DNA from: Lucifuga dentata
Taxonomy: Eukaryota; Chordata; Actinopteri; Ophidiiformes; Bythitidae
DNA length: 64,000 bases
Assembly: GCA_014773175.1 (NCBI GenBank)
Contig: VXCM01003391.1
Location: 1 to 64,000 of the forward strand
Direction: 5' to 3'
Shown: positions 24,958-36,339 of the stretch, in pieces
Numbering within the stretch: position 1 is the first letter of the stretch
How the letters are laid out: each line of letters opens with the position of its first letter
The notes under the pieces: generated by a model
The model's input: only the letters and a program-made list of their open reading frames with translations
Databases searched by the model: none
Told to the model about the DNA's origin: nothing
Made by a program: the position numbers and the translations under genes

Positions 24958-25035
24958 TATACTCGAGTATAAGCCAAGTTTTTTTTTTTTTTACTAAATT
25001 TCACAAAAATTGGGGGGTCGGCTTATACACGAGTA
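24958..25035. mobile_element. Small inverted-repeat element (CGAGTATAAGCC type)
   Basis: ACTCGAGTATAAGCC (24,961-24,975) faces GGCTTATACACGAGT (25,020-25,034), inverted and nearly perfect. The interior is T-rich with TTGGGGGGTCGGC. The CGAGTATAAGCC motif is a recurrent signature of short DNA-transposon remnants in vertebrates. The family name is uncertain. Confidence 0.5.
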
Positions 25036-28000
25036 ATTCAAATCAGATCCCAAAGAACGAAATTTCCAGGAGTGGAAATACTACCCATTACCACTATCCA
25101 CTCCTTTCAACAAAAGCTAGTTTGAGCACTTCTTCACCATTTCAGGGTTTACCTTCAGAAAAAAGCAGAGCATTTTGCTTCTCAAAAGCACGATGGTTAA
25201 CTACATGTGGCAGAAACACAGGACTGACAGGATGTTGAGAGCTTGATGTCAGACTAACACAGAAGCAGAGGAACGGCTTCCAGCAGATAAAAGGGAATGC
25301 TTTAATACCTGATGGTGCTAACTCCCTGTAATTGACCTCTAAATGGCAGCCCTCCATAAGAGGATGATCCCCAGTGAGCTGTAAGTGTTAACTTTTCTGC
25401 AGCGATATGTGGAACGTCGGAACTTCAGGGAAAATTGAGTGTGTGTGTGTGCATGTGTGTATACGCTTGTGTACGTGTGTGTGTGAGAGAGAGAAAGAGA
25501 TAGAGAGGTAGAGAGAACCAATGCCAGGCTGCAGCTCAACACTTAAAGCAATGGTGGAGGCAAACAACATACCCAAAAAGAAAGTAATGAAAAAAAAATC
25601 AATAAAGTACCAATTAAGTATTTTTCTTCCCCTTGACAGCCATTTAGTTTCAATAGTCCTAATTGACATGAATATTAAAATTGATATTCACTTTAATAAA
25701 TGCCAGATAAACTCTCATGGATTTATGGAGCTGCAAATGCAAATGTCAGCTCAATCTCTCCTGGTTATGACTCGGCAGGGTTGAAAATAAGGTGAGAGGT
25801 CTATCAGCAGGTACTGAAAGATGACAGAGAGAACAGAAATACAACTGTAAATGAGTCACATCATTAAATAAGAATCAGAGAAAACATAAGAACTTCTGAT
25901 TATTTTTGTTTTGCCAAAGCAACACGTTCATTCTTAATCAGTGAGGCTGTTCATCGTTTTCAGGGGAATTCTGTGTTGTTGTGTGCAATTATTTATTTGG
26001 CATTCAATATGGAAGTGAAGTAATAAACAGGCTTTGTGTCAATTCAAGATTAATTCTCATGAATATTAGATCAAGGAGGGGATTTCATACCAGGGAGATG
26101 TAAAATACTCAGTCGAGCTTCTGTTTGTTAGTTGGTGTATCAGTTTAGTTTCTCTGTGGGTGCTTCATGAATCCGAGAGGATCTAGTGATTAGAACTGTT
26201 ACACTCCTGCCATACAGTTTAAATGTGGCATTATATAGAAAAGAAAGGAAAGAGACATGGGAGGACAAAAGAGGAAGCTAAAATACACCACAGAGTACTT
26301 TCTCTGACACTGTTGGATGATTTATCCAGTCTACCATACGCTCCTAAACAAACACATCACACACCCACAGCCTCCTTTGCGAGATCATCATCTCATAATT
26401 GGTTTTAAATCAAGAAAAGGCGACTCGGCAGGGGCCAGGATCAGTCATGAGAATCAATGACAAAACACCAGAACAACGCATCCCAAATCACATTCCTCAG
26501 CAAAAAGGGGACATGAAGAACCAACACGTTTTTCCTGTCATCGGCTTTAACTCCTTTACAAATTTAGAGGTGGATTTTTTTTTTTTTTTCNTTTTTTTTT
26601 TTTTTTACTGCGATGGCAGTTTCAGTTTGATTCTATAGTGGTAAATGGAATATGTGTTATAGTACATGACACATTTGTGGACCATAAAAAGGAATAATGT
26701 TATAGGATGTAAAATGGTGTAAAATGAAATACAGTTCATACAGTTCATGCAGTTCATACGGTACAAGCAATGCTGAGCTGTTGGTGTTATGGTCACAAAG
26801 CTCATCATTAGACATCCACACTTCATAACAGCACTTTTTCTGTTTCTGTGCACCAACATGGCTTAGTTCAACATAATTATTAATGAGAATAAATCAGCTT
26901 TTGTTTTCAGCTGATAGATCAGGATATTTGAGTCCTGTTTACACAAATACATGCAAGTAGCAATAATGGAAGACATTTTAACTACTGTATTCCTACTAAA
27001 TTTACATGTGCTTTGAGCTACGGGTTTCACAGCTTACACTGACTAATGATACTATTTACATTCCACTTCAAACTAAAACTCTAAAGCAGATATAGCAGAG
27101 AAAAAGATGACATGGCCACAATCTGTCATAAGGCTACATTTTGTGTTGAGTTTTTTTTTCTTAATCTGCAGTGCAACAGTGACAGTTCTAATTATCCATA
27201 CTTAAGTTTATGTAGAAAGTACTAGACCAGGATCATCACATAGCTCAACAGATCAGACAAGTGCAGATGTACATGGAGATTGCATTAGAATGCATGTGGA
27301 CTGCCTACATAGATCTAGGATTTTGATGTATTATCCATTTTATGAATGTTTGATAACTGAACATCAGAAGAAAGAATAACACTTGACCCCATCACTCTGG
27401 CTCCTCCCAGCCTCCAATTATGACTTATTTGTAGAATACCCAATCCAAATGTACTTCCAGTCTGACTTTGCTTGTCACAGTTTTCCCTTGACCTTATCTC
27501 ATCTTCTCTCTTTCTATCACTTTCTTGCCCTCCTTTACCTTATCTCTTCATCTTCTCTCTTTCTTTCTGTTACTTTCTCTCCTTTCCCAGGTTACCTAGC
27601 TGGCACTCTACACCTTTATCTGAGGAGAGGCCATTAGACTCTGATGCCAAAAATCCAGAGTCCTTCCTCAAATGACCTACAGCCAGATTGACTGTTTGAC
27701 TCTGCCCCACTCCCTGCTTTTAGCACTTTCATGCTTCCATTAGTCTTCAAAATAAGCTGCCTAACATTATATCACGTTGTGGTCCTTGTCTTGTAAAGTG
27801 TTGTTGCAGATAACAAATCCTCACAATCGACTATAGAGTGTCACTCTAAGAAGTGACAGATTAGCCACTGGTGTGGCATAAATACTGTACAATCTTCTAC
27901 TGTTTGAATGTGGTCACTACACAACCTTGCATGAGAGTGCAAGCAATACAAACCTGTCTCCTATTTATACCAATTTATAAAAATTTTCCAAACTACTGTG

Positions 28001-30206
28001 ATAAATGATTCATGATGACTTTTAAACAGTACTCCATACTTGGGAAAACAAAAGCAAAAGAACACCACCACCTTCCTCTATGGCCAGTTGTGACCTTAAG
28101 TGACATTAATTTTGTACTCTAAATGGGTCAAAAAGCAACTTTAGGTCTTAGATCACCAAACGACTTAGAAAAAAAGAAATGTGAAGCATCCAGGTGTATA
28201 ATTTCATCTGTCCTTGTTCTGTCAGTGGTCCCAGCTGAAGGTGCTACTGGTCAACATGTCCTGTCCTAATTATGCTGCTAGCAGGAAGGACCACGGGCCC
28301 AGATGCACGGGGACTCTCCAAGTGCTGGAGAAAAGGTCCCCAGGCCACTACCAACACAGACATAAACACATGTATGTACCTGCATGAATCAATGTATGCA
28401 CATGCAGTGGCACATGCACGCACACACATTCACGCTGGCCGTCAGGTCCATATGTAGTGGGACTGAGTATCCTTCCAGGTCATTAGCCCCTGACTGTCAA
28501 GGCGAGCTGAGGAAGCAGAGGTGACATGTCATCTCCAGCTGTGCCAGATGTGCTGCTGACACTGCAGACAGGCATAAACACTTCCACCCAGTTCACACCC
28601 AAAGTTTCTACTCAGGCGCTCCAATGAAAGTATCACTTTATTTGAAGCATAGAGGATGAGACAGGGTGAAGTTTTAATGAAGTTTAATGAAGTGAAGTTT
28701 TAAGGGAAGTTCTGAAATCTAGTTTTAGGGGGAAAAAAAACAAAGATTGTGGCAGATATGACTGAGGAAAAAATTATCTCTTATTCTTGTCATCTCTGTT
28801 GAATATCTTGCAGAAAACATTCTTCTTAAGGATAAGGCACTAGTCATGTTTTGTGAATATAAAGTATCTGTTAAAGTAGGACTTGCATGAAGTTAATGTA
28901 AATCTGTGCAATTGCCGTTTCTCGCTCAGTTTTCTCTCCAACTCTGAATACAGCCGGATCGTCAGTGTTAATTCAACACCATGCCAGTGCTTGTATAAGT
29001 TTACACTCACCTGAGCTTTTGAGAGTTTTCAGCAGCTCAACCCCAGAGACGTCATCTCCATGAGAGGACAAACACCCCAATCAACACTTCCTCACCTCCA
29101 AACAATTTGTGACTGAAAATCAACACTTACTGTATAATTTGTTATGTTGTGTAGATCTGGCCACATGTTAAAATCCAGTCACGATGCCAAACAGTGGATA
29201 TAAGGAGTCTAAAAAGTGCGCAGCATATTGTCTGCATTCCGTTTTTCTAAATTAGGGGATTAATTGCCTATACATACATTTATAGAGTATTTTTTAAATA
29301 AACATGATGCTACTAACTTAGCTTCTTTTTTTTTATGATAGTCCTTTCATCACCTTCATGGTAATTCCATTACTGATATTAATATCATTACTGGTGGTTT
29401 GTTGTCAAGTAGTGAGAAGCAAGGTCAAGATAAAGAGAGATTCCTCTGTCCTCGAGTCTCAAATCAGATCTGACTGTAAAGAGCACTAGAGCGCAAAAAA
29501 AAAAGGGGGGGGGGGNGGGGGGGGGGAGCTGGCCTTAATAGGTTTGTTTTAATGGCAAAAAGAATACAGTTTTATTTGCAGTGAATGAAACCTGAAAAAT
29601 GTTGATGTGCTGGACATAAAAATGATAAAGCAACACATTCACACAGTGGTGTTGAAAAAGTTGGCAAGTTTGTGGTGCAGGACAGCAGAGGAAATGGGAG
29701 ATGGCTGCAGGAGGAAACAGAACTACTGGTGGAAGAAATTTGGCAAAGTTATACTCTGGGCTTCACGCTGCTACCTTTGCTCTGCAGCTAAGCTGGCTGC
29801 CATGAAAGGAGGACAGCCAAATCCCCTAACCCAGAACAAATATGTCCAGCTAACTGCATAACACTGCAAAAAATATCCATGTCAATAAAAAACACTAGCT
29901 TAAGGCTTATACAAAGCTGAAAGTTTGTAAATGTTATGATTTCATGACATAAAAGTTTCATAATTCCTGCTCATTTTTAGGTTTATAAAGAACTAAGTTA
30001 AAAAGCTCTTTTCACTTAGGTTTGATCGTGTGTTTGTATTAAAGGCAGGCCCAATGCACCCATTGAACGAGTGTTTTCACTTATTCTAAGTGATTAGGAC
30101 TCTTCTCAGGACTGTGTGGGTGTGAACACATTGTGCCCGATTGGCACGTCTCTGGCTCTCCTGATTCAGTTCAGTCACCTCAATATAACTTCACCTACCT
30201 TCAAAC
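25036..30206. other. Unannotated non-coding sequence
   Basis: It includes a GT/GA-rich patch (25,440-25,510), a poly-T join with N at 26,591, a short AGTTCATAC tandem (26,730-26,762), a pyrimidine-rich patch (27,480-27,590), and an A-then-G run with N at 29,516. No gene recognised. Confidence 0.45.
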
Positions 30207-30209
30207 TAA

Positions 30210-30775
30210 TGCTGCGTTTGAGCTACCTCGGAAGTCCAGTTTTTCCCAGTTGGAAGTTCCAACTTCCAACCTCAAACCGTTCCAGCCAAATGTAAACTAA
30301 AAAGCATGGCTGAAAGTCAGTAAATACAGTAAGAGTAAATAAACTTTGTAATAAATGCTAACTAAAGTAAAGTTAGATTACAGGACTGTTTGGTTGTGTT
30401 GTTTTACAATGATATTAATCACAGTGGGTATTAAACATTTGTGCAGAGAATATTCTGAAATTATTTACACTTACGTATGAATGGCAAACAGTTATTATAC
30501 ACTATAGATAGTTAATTTGGCGATATATTTTTACCTTTTAATTTCAATGTCACACAGAAAAAATACTTTATTTGCCTGTTAGCTGATCATTTCCATTCAC
30601 AAAGCTCGCTTCAACATGGTGCTGCCATGTTGAGTGACGTCATACTCGTGAAGTCGGGGTACATAATTTTGGTCTGAGTTTCCCAGTCAGAGCTCTGACT
30701 TCAAGTGCCATTCCAACGCATTTTTCCAAGTAGGAAGACAGAAAAATCATAGTTTCGAGGTCTGTGAACGCAGCA
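30210..30775. mobile_element. Complete MITE flanked by TAA/TAA (PIF/Harbinger-like)
   Basis: The left end is TGCTGCGTTTGAGCTACCTC. The right end, reverse complemented, is TGCTGCGTTCACAGACCTCG. The element is 566 bp and is flanked on both sides by the trinucleotide TAA (30,207-30,209 and 30,776-30,778). Three-base T(A/T)A target duplications are typical of PIF/Harbinger elements, which is the basis for the assignment. The interior has palindromes GTTGGAAGT-TCCA-ACTTCCAAC and AACATGG-TGCTG-CCATGTT but no transposase, so movement would depend on enzyme supplied by another element. Confidence 0.75.
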
Positions 30776-30778
30776 TAA

Positions 30779-31500
30779 AAGAGAACTAATCAGCCAGAAC
30801 GATTGGAAACACCTGCTTGAGTGTGCAAGGCCTTTAAAAAATTAACCAAATTTTTAATTGGAAAGCAATTTAATTTTTAGTTTAAAAACTTTGACATTTT
30901 TTTAAATATGATAGAAACTTGCCTTAGTGCTGCTTACAATGAAGAAAACATATTTAACAAAAGATTTATATATATGAAACCATAAAAACAGCCAACATGA
31001 CTAAAACATAACATATGCTAAACATAAAGTTAAACCTGTTCTAATGATAAATCTTAATAGAAATAATTTCCATTATTTCTTTGATTGTCTGAAACTTTCT
31101 GGCATGGTTTTATAGTTTATGCTCTTTTGTTAACCCAGAGATGCAGCAAGTTTGGAACTAAACTTTATTTTTAAAATGCAGCTTAACCAAACAGATGGAA
31201 GCACTGAGTTGGTGCTTTGAAATATGTGATCACCACCAACCTTTGTGGTAGGTTTTGCTTAGCTGCTATTTTCAGAGGCTTTATTTATGATATGATTTCA
31301 CCCCTTAAGGGAAAACAAGTTCCACATGACAGGAGTATGTGATACATTTTTATAGATATGGCCTAAATGAACTGAACAGATGGGAAAGTTGAGTGGAAGA
31401 AAACAAGATAATATGAAACTTTTGGATTGCTCCTAACATTTATAACTCCTTTAGCTAGCAAAATTTTTGAATTTCACTGTTCCGTTATCTCATGAGAGAA
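30779..31500. other. Unannotated non-coding sequence
   Basis: Very AT-rich. No gene or repeat recognised. Confidence 0.45.
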
Positions 31501-31635
31501 AGGGGAACATATTTATATTCCCAGGGTCCTATGTTCTCCAGTTCAATATTCTGTTAACACACATTAAGTGTGTGTTAACAGAATAACCCTAACCATTATG
31601 TGTTCGATTGTGTTATATAAAGCTGGGGAACATAG
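31501..31635 (+). mobile_element. Hairpin MITE, copy 1 (right end truncated)
   Basis: It reads GGGGAACATATTTATATTCC, CCAGGGTCCTATGTTCTCCA, GTTCAATATT, then a perfect hairpin CTGTTAACACACA-TTAAG-TGTGTGTTAACAG (31,551-31,581), then AACCCTAACC, ATTATGTGTTCGATTGTG and AGCTGGGGAACATAG. Copy 2 at 57,011-57,160 is the same element on the other strand. The right terminal GACCCTGG of copy 2's ends is missing here. The superfamily is not assigned. Confidence 0.8.
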
Positions 31636-33429
31636 CTCTTACAACTCGTTTCTAGAGCTTTAATTCCATTCTGCTTCCTCTCACTGTCTTGTGCTTTGCT
31701 TACAATTTCTCTTCACATCTTCAGGAACTCAACAGGTTTACAATTAGGCAGACATCTGACAACACAAAATCACAAGGTCATATCAACTCTAAAGTTATGA
31801 AGTTTATTATTGCGTTAGAGGTGTGACTTTCACAGCCATTGTTAACTTTCATGCTTCCTCATTTGCCGTGAACAGTGCTAACTGTGAAAAGTTCTCAGCA
31901 AAACTGTTTTATATTTTTCTCACTCATGCTGAAACACCAACACGCACATGCATAAACACACTGTGCAAGACAGACAACAGGCTGTTTTCGTAAAATGTGC
32001 TTGCAAAAAAGATCTGTAGATGAGACTGATAAACCACCAAGAAAGTGAGACATGAGTTATCCACAGAGAGAGAGAGAGAGAGTTTACACACAAGTAGAGA
32101 ATGAAACAATGGCTTTTCTCAAACATTTAAGTCACACATATATAAACTAACACTCTCTTCCCCCTGGCCTACTCACTCACACACACACACACCAGTGCAG
32201 TTGTTCACAAACTGATGCTGTGTACATCTTTCTCCCCGGTGTTCGTCAGGTCTAATTAAAGAGTGAGCTGCTCACCGGAGGGGTTGATGGCACATAAGGG
32301 TGTTTAATTAATATTCTACAGCAGCTACACACCGTGGAAGTATGATGGTATGGGACAGGTTGCTCAAGAAAGAGGAAGCAAGAAAAAAGAAAGACAGACA
32401 GAGTTGAGAGAGTGGGACATTTAAGGACAGGCTGCTGGCAAGCTGATTCTTGTCAAGTTCTGTGCTTTCCAGTGGTTCAGCTTGGAAAAAAACAGGGAAG
32501 AAACCTGTGGGCTTTTTAAACATGATAAAAGGAATACTATGCAATGCCATGGTAACATTTGACATAACTATCTTGAAAACCTTGTGAATTTTCTACTTAA
32601 AATTTCAATTTGAACAGGTGATTACCTTTTTCCCAGGAAAACATTTCCGAATTATGCTGGAATGCAGCTTGAGTGAGGAAAACTGTAGGTGAGGAAATGG
32701 AGAAAAGCAAGGAAGGAGAAAAAGAGGCAAACAATAAAAGAGATGAGAAAGGATAGAAGAGATGAAAAGAAAGGCAGCAGAGAATAATTAAATGAAAGGG
32801 GGAAAGAGAGGGAGTATGAGTGAAGAGGAAGGATGGAAAAGGGAAAGAGTGTAAAATCACTTGACCAGCAGTGCAACCAAGGAAACTGTGTGGTGTGGCA
32901 AATGAATTGTTCTGCAGGAAACATTTTCATCTGTGTACACACACAGCACAAAGCTATTGGAGGGAAGCTGGAGTAGCTTTGTGTATTTTTGTGTGTATAT
33001 ATGGATGTGTGCACGTGTGTGTGTGTGCTGGATGAAACAACGACTCAAGTACAGTACAATGAAGTCATCCATTGCTTTGACAGGAAAGCAACTTGAGCAA
33101 ACATTTAACTGATATTGTTAAATATCAGTTAAAAATCTTGATACAATTTATACACTTAAGACTTAGCCACATATATGCATCCATGTTAGCCAGATAATAA
33201 AAAATCTGATAGAATTTTCCTGGTCTAGATGCATATCTGGATAGGTATGTCTCTGGGCAATTCTGGCAAAACATCAGGTGATAGAAGTCAATTTTTCTTT
33301 GGTCAGGCGGGTCCAGAAGTTAGACAGCAATCCTGTCCTCTTGTCCACAGTCTCTGGGCATCTCAGGAACTGTTCCCTGCATGTTTGAGTTCAGTCTCTC
33401 AGCCCAATTGCGATCAGAGGAGATGTATA
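31636..33429. other. Unannotated non-coding sequence
   Basis: It contains purine-rich sequence (32,690-32,860) that creates long chance minus-strand frames, a short GA run near 32,070, and a perfect 10-bp-arm hairpin at 33,107-33,130. No gene recognised. Confidence 0.45.
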
Positions 33430-33620
33430 GTGTAACTTGTACGCTCATATGCTGATGATACTCCACTCTACTTATCTTTCCCACCTGAAGATTTCAGTCT
33501 CGCAGTGTGGATTACCGCATGGCTCACTGACATCTCAACACAGATCAAAGAACATCACTTTCAACTTAACCTCTTAATGATGAAGCTCCTTATCATTCCA
33601 CCCTGTCTTACAATACAACA
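33430..33620 (+). pseudogene. LINE reverse transcriptase fragment (L2-like) with YADD
   Basis: From 33,445 the plus strand translates as SYADDTPLYLSFPPEDFSLA, then a TDISTQIKEHHFQLNL segment, ending with LTIQ before a stop near 33,618. This matches the palm region of L2-type reverse transcriptases (YADDTQLYLSF.P, the 'EHHLQLN' segment and 'TIQ'). YADD at 33,448-33,459 is the catalytic motif. Stops lie both upstream and downstream and no other ORF2 domain is seen, so this is an old, short remnant and not an active element. Confidence 0.75.
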
Positions 33621-36278
33621 TACATTATAGTTCTAACGTGTACTAGCATCCAGCATATGCACACATTGTGCACAAGAAGTTACAGTTAAATCATTAGCAT
33701 TGCTGCCAGAAGGTTTTTATCAAAATATTTCAGTTTCTGTGCAATAAATCAGTAACAGTTACTTGCAGTTTTCATAATAACTGATGAAGATGCTTTCACC
33801 TCTGGCTGTTCTCAGGCCTTAAACTCTGATCATTCCAGAATCCAAAACCACTGTTTAAGTGGCAAGAGGGTGAAAAAACTGTCCTTACAGCATTTCTTAT
33901 TAAGGAAGCACTTCAACAGGTAATTGTGATGCAGGGCCTGCTAGATATTTCACTGTGTGCGCCTCATTCAAGGAGTACTGTTTATGCTTCAAGCATTTCC
34001 TCCTGCTACTGTATGTTGTTGAAGTAAATTTCACTGGTTGTCAGATGTTTAATACCAGAACATTGGATTAACAGCAGTCCAGACATGCAGCATATTCAGT
34101 GAACGTTTGTTGTTTTTCCAGAAGGCTTTTTAAAAAAACAAGAATTATTCCTGGTAATGGGAGCAACAAAAAACTCTCTACATCCCATTTATGGTGCTCA
34201 AACATACAAACATATAGCACAATATCCATATGTCTGGCACACAAACACACACTATGTACTACACAAACACACACACACATGCTTCAAAGTTTGAATTTTG
34301 ACAATTGTCTTTACAGAAACATGCACACACACCACACACACAAACACATACACACTTGGCAGCTCTGCCAGGAGGCTTTGAGTCGCTCCATCCCCCTGTA
34401 TAGCTTTATTTGTTTTGTCATGAAAGCAAATTTTTGAAAATTGACACTTGCCGTAACGAGCATCTGTTTTCACCATCTGTGGGCTATGCAAATTAAGCAA
34501 ATGAATATTCAGACAGGACTCAGTTTAGAGGCGCAACTCCTCAGGCTTGCTTACAGTTAGTGGAGAGAAACGTGTGGTCTGGCGGGAGAGAAAAAAAATA
34601 GATTTTTATACCCCTGCACTCCACCTCCCCATCCTTTCTCTTTCAGTTTAAGCGGGCATATGCTAAATGAAAGCTCTGCTAATTCAGAACAATTTATGAG
34701 CTGACAGACCTGTCTGCTTTATTCATCTGCTGCAGAGGACATCTGATCGACCTGTCCTGTGTGATGAAGACAGTTTCCTGATTTCTCCCGCTGTTGTTTT
34801 CTATCCCTCCTTTTCCTTTTTCCATCATCCTCTTATCTTTGATTCTCCTCTCTGGATTTTCTCTCTCCTTCTCTGTCTTTTCCAACTTTAGTTCTGCCAG
34901 CTGACTGTATTTCTCAGGTTGTATCTACCGTATGTTTACTGAGTTTCCTTTCCACTGCAATGCTTCCCCTGTTTAAACTTTGTGTGCAACGGTTGCATCG
35001 TTCAGCATGTTACAAGTACATATGTACCACAGTTTGACTGGTTCTGATTCACCTGGGCATCTGAAAAATGTGTATCATACATCGATAAGTTACTGCAATT
35101 TGGGGGGGGGNTCATGACTTCCACCAGTCTACCTCATTACTTTACCCCATTTCTTCACCTCTAATAGATTGGAGGAAGAAGAGAGAAAGAGCAGGAGATG
35201 AGGCAGCCAGCAGCTGTTCAGGAGCCTGTTGACAAGAAATGTATTGTAAATGCTGCTGTCCTGCCAGACTGGCGTCCCTGGCTCCAGGTCTTCTGCCCTG
35301 ATACACTGATGACCCTGCAAAGGAATAAATAAAAACATGAAAAAGAAGCAGAGGCAGCTCATAACCTCTTCTTGGCTGGTTTGACCTTGGGGTGTAACAG
35401 TTCCCATTAGCTGGCAAAAGTAGCAAAGGAAGTTCCAGCCTTCCACCTACCAGGTTTCCATCCCATGACCCTTATTGGTCCAGTAAACTGCTTCATATAA
35501 ATTTTCTGAAAGAGTGGGTTCTAAGAACTGCATGATATTTTGTTAAAAGATAATTCACCTGTGAGATGTATGAGTTACAGGGTAACAGAGCAGCTCTGTG
35601 TTTTTAAAGAAGGACCTGATGCTGTCACCGGGAAGCACTGAGACATCAAAAGGTGAGTGGTGTAATCAAACTGGACCCAAACACCTGAACTGTGTCAAAG
35701 TTTGATTCTGAACCAATATGTGACATCCACTGATCTCTACAAGGGTTCATGGCAGGTGCCTCTGAGCCAGTGGTTCTGGGAGATGACAGCCTGTCAGACT
35801 TTCTCTTCCAATTTAGTCTTTTCACTTTGTCTGCAAGGTGCTTCCAGAAACTGATGGACCAGGTACATTGTGGGCTTTTGACTTTACCTGTGCTATATAA
35901 ACAACTGACAGACATGACTGGCTCACAATGCCCCAGTTGGCTGGACAATATATATGGTAAGTTCCTCAATATATTTTTAGATTTTATATGGTACCGGTAC
36001 GGAATGGTAAAATACCAGTATCATACTGTACCTGTTTTTACCCATTTTGTTTCCATTGTTTTTCTCCACTTTTATATGTTCATCTCTACTTTCATTTCAT
36101 TTTTTCCTTTTTGTTCCTCCCCCTTACCATCCTAATTCATTTCCACTTTTCCACCTATTTTCTTGTCTTCACTGACTTTCCTCCCTTCTTTCTCTTTCGT
36201 CCTCTCCTTTACTTATGGCAAAGGCATTCAATGAATAATTCCAAAGAAATGCAGTATGATAATAGAAAATTAGTGTGT

Positions 36279-36280
<2 letters not shown>

Positions 36281-36336
<56 letters not shown>
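36281..36336 (+). repeat. (GA)n microsatellite
   Basis: 28 uninterrupted GA units. Confidence 0.98.

Positions 36337-36339
<3 letters not shown>

Noticed and set aside
31581..31600. AACCCTAACC as interstitial telomere sequence
   Set aside because: It is an internal part of the hairpin MITE; copy 2 shows CTAACCCTAACT at the same place, and there is no longer TTAGGG array.
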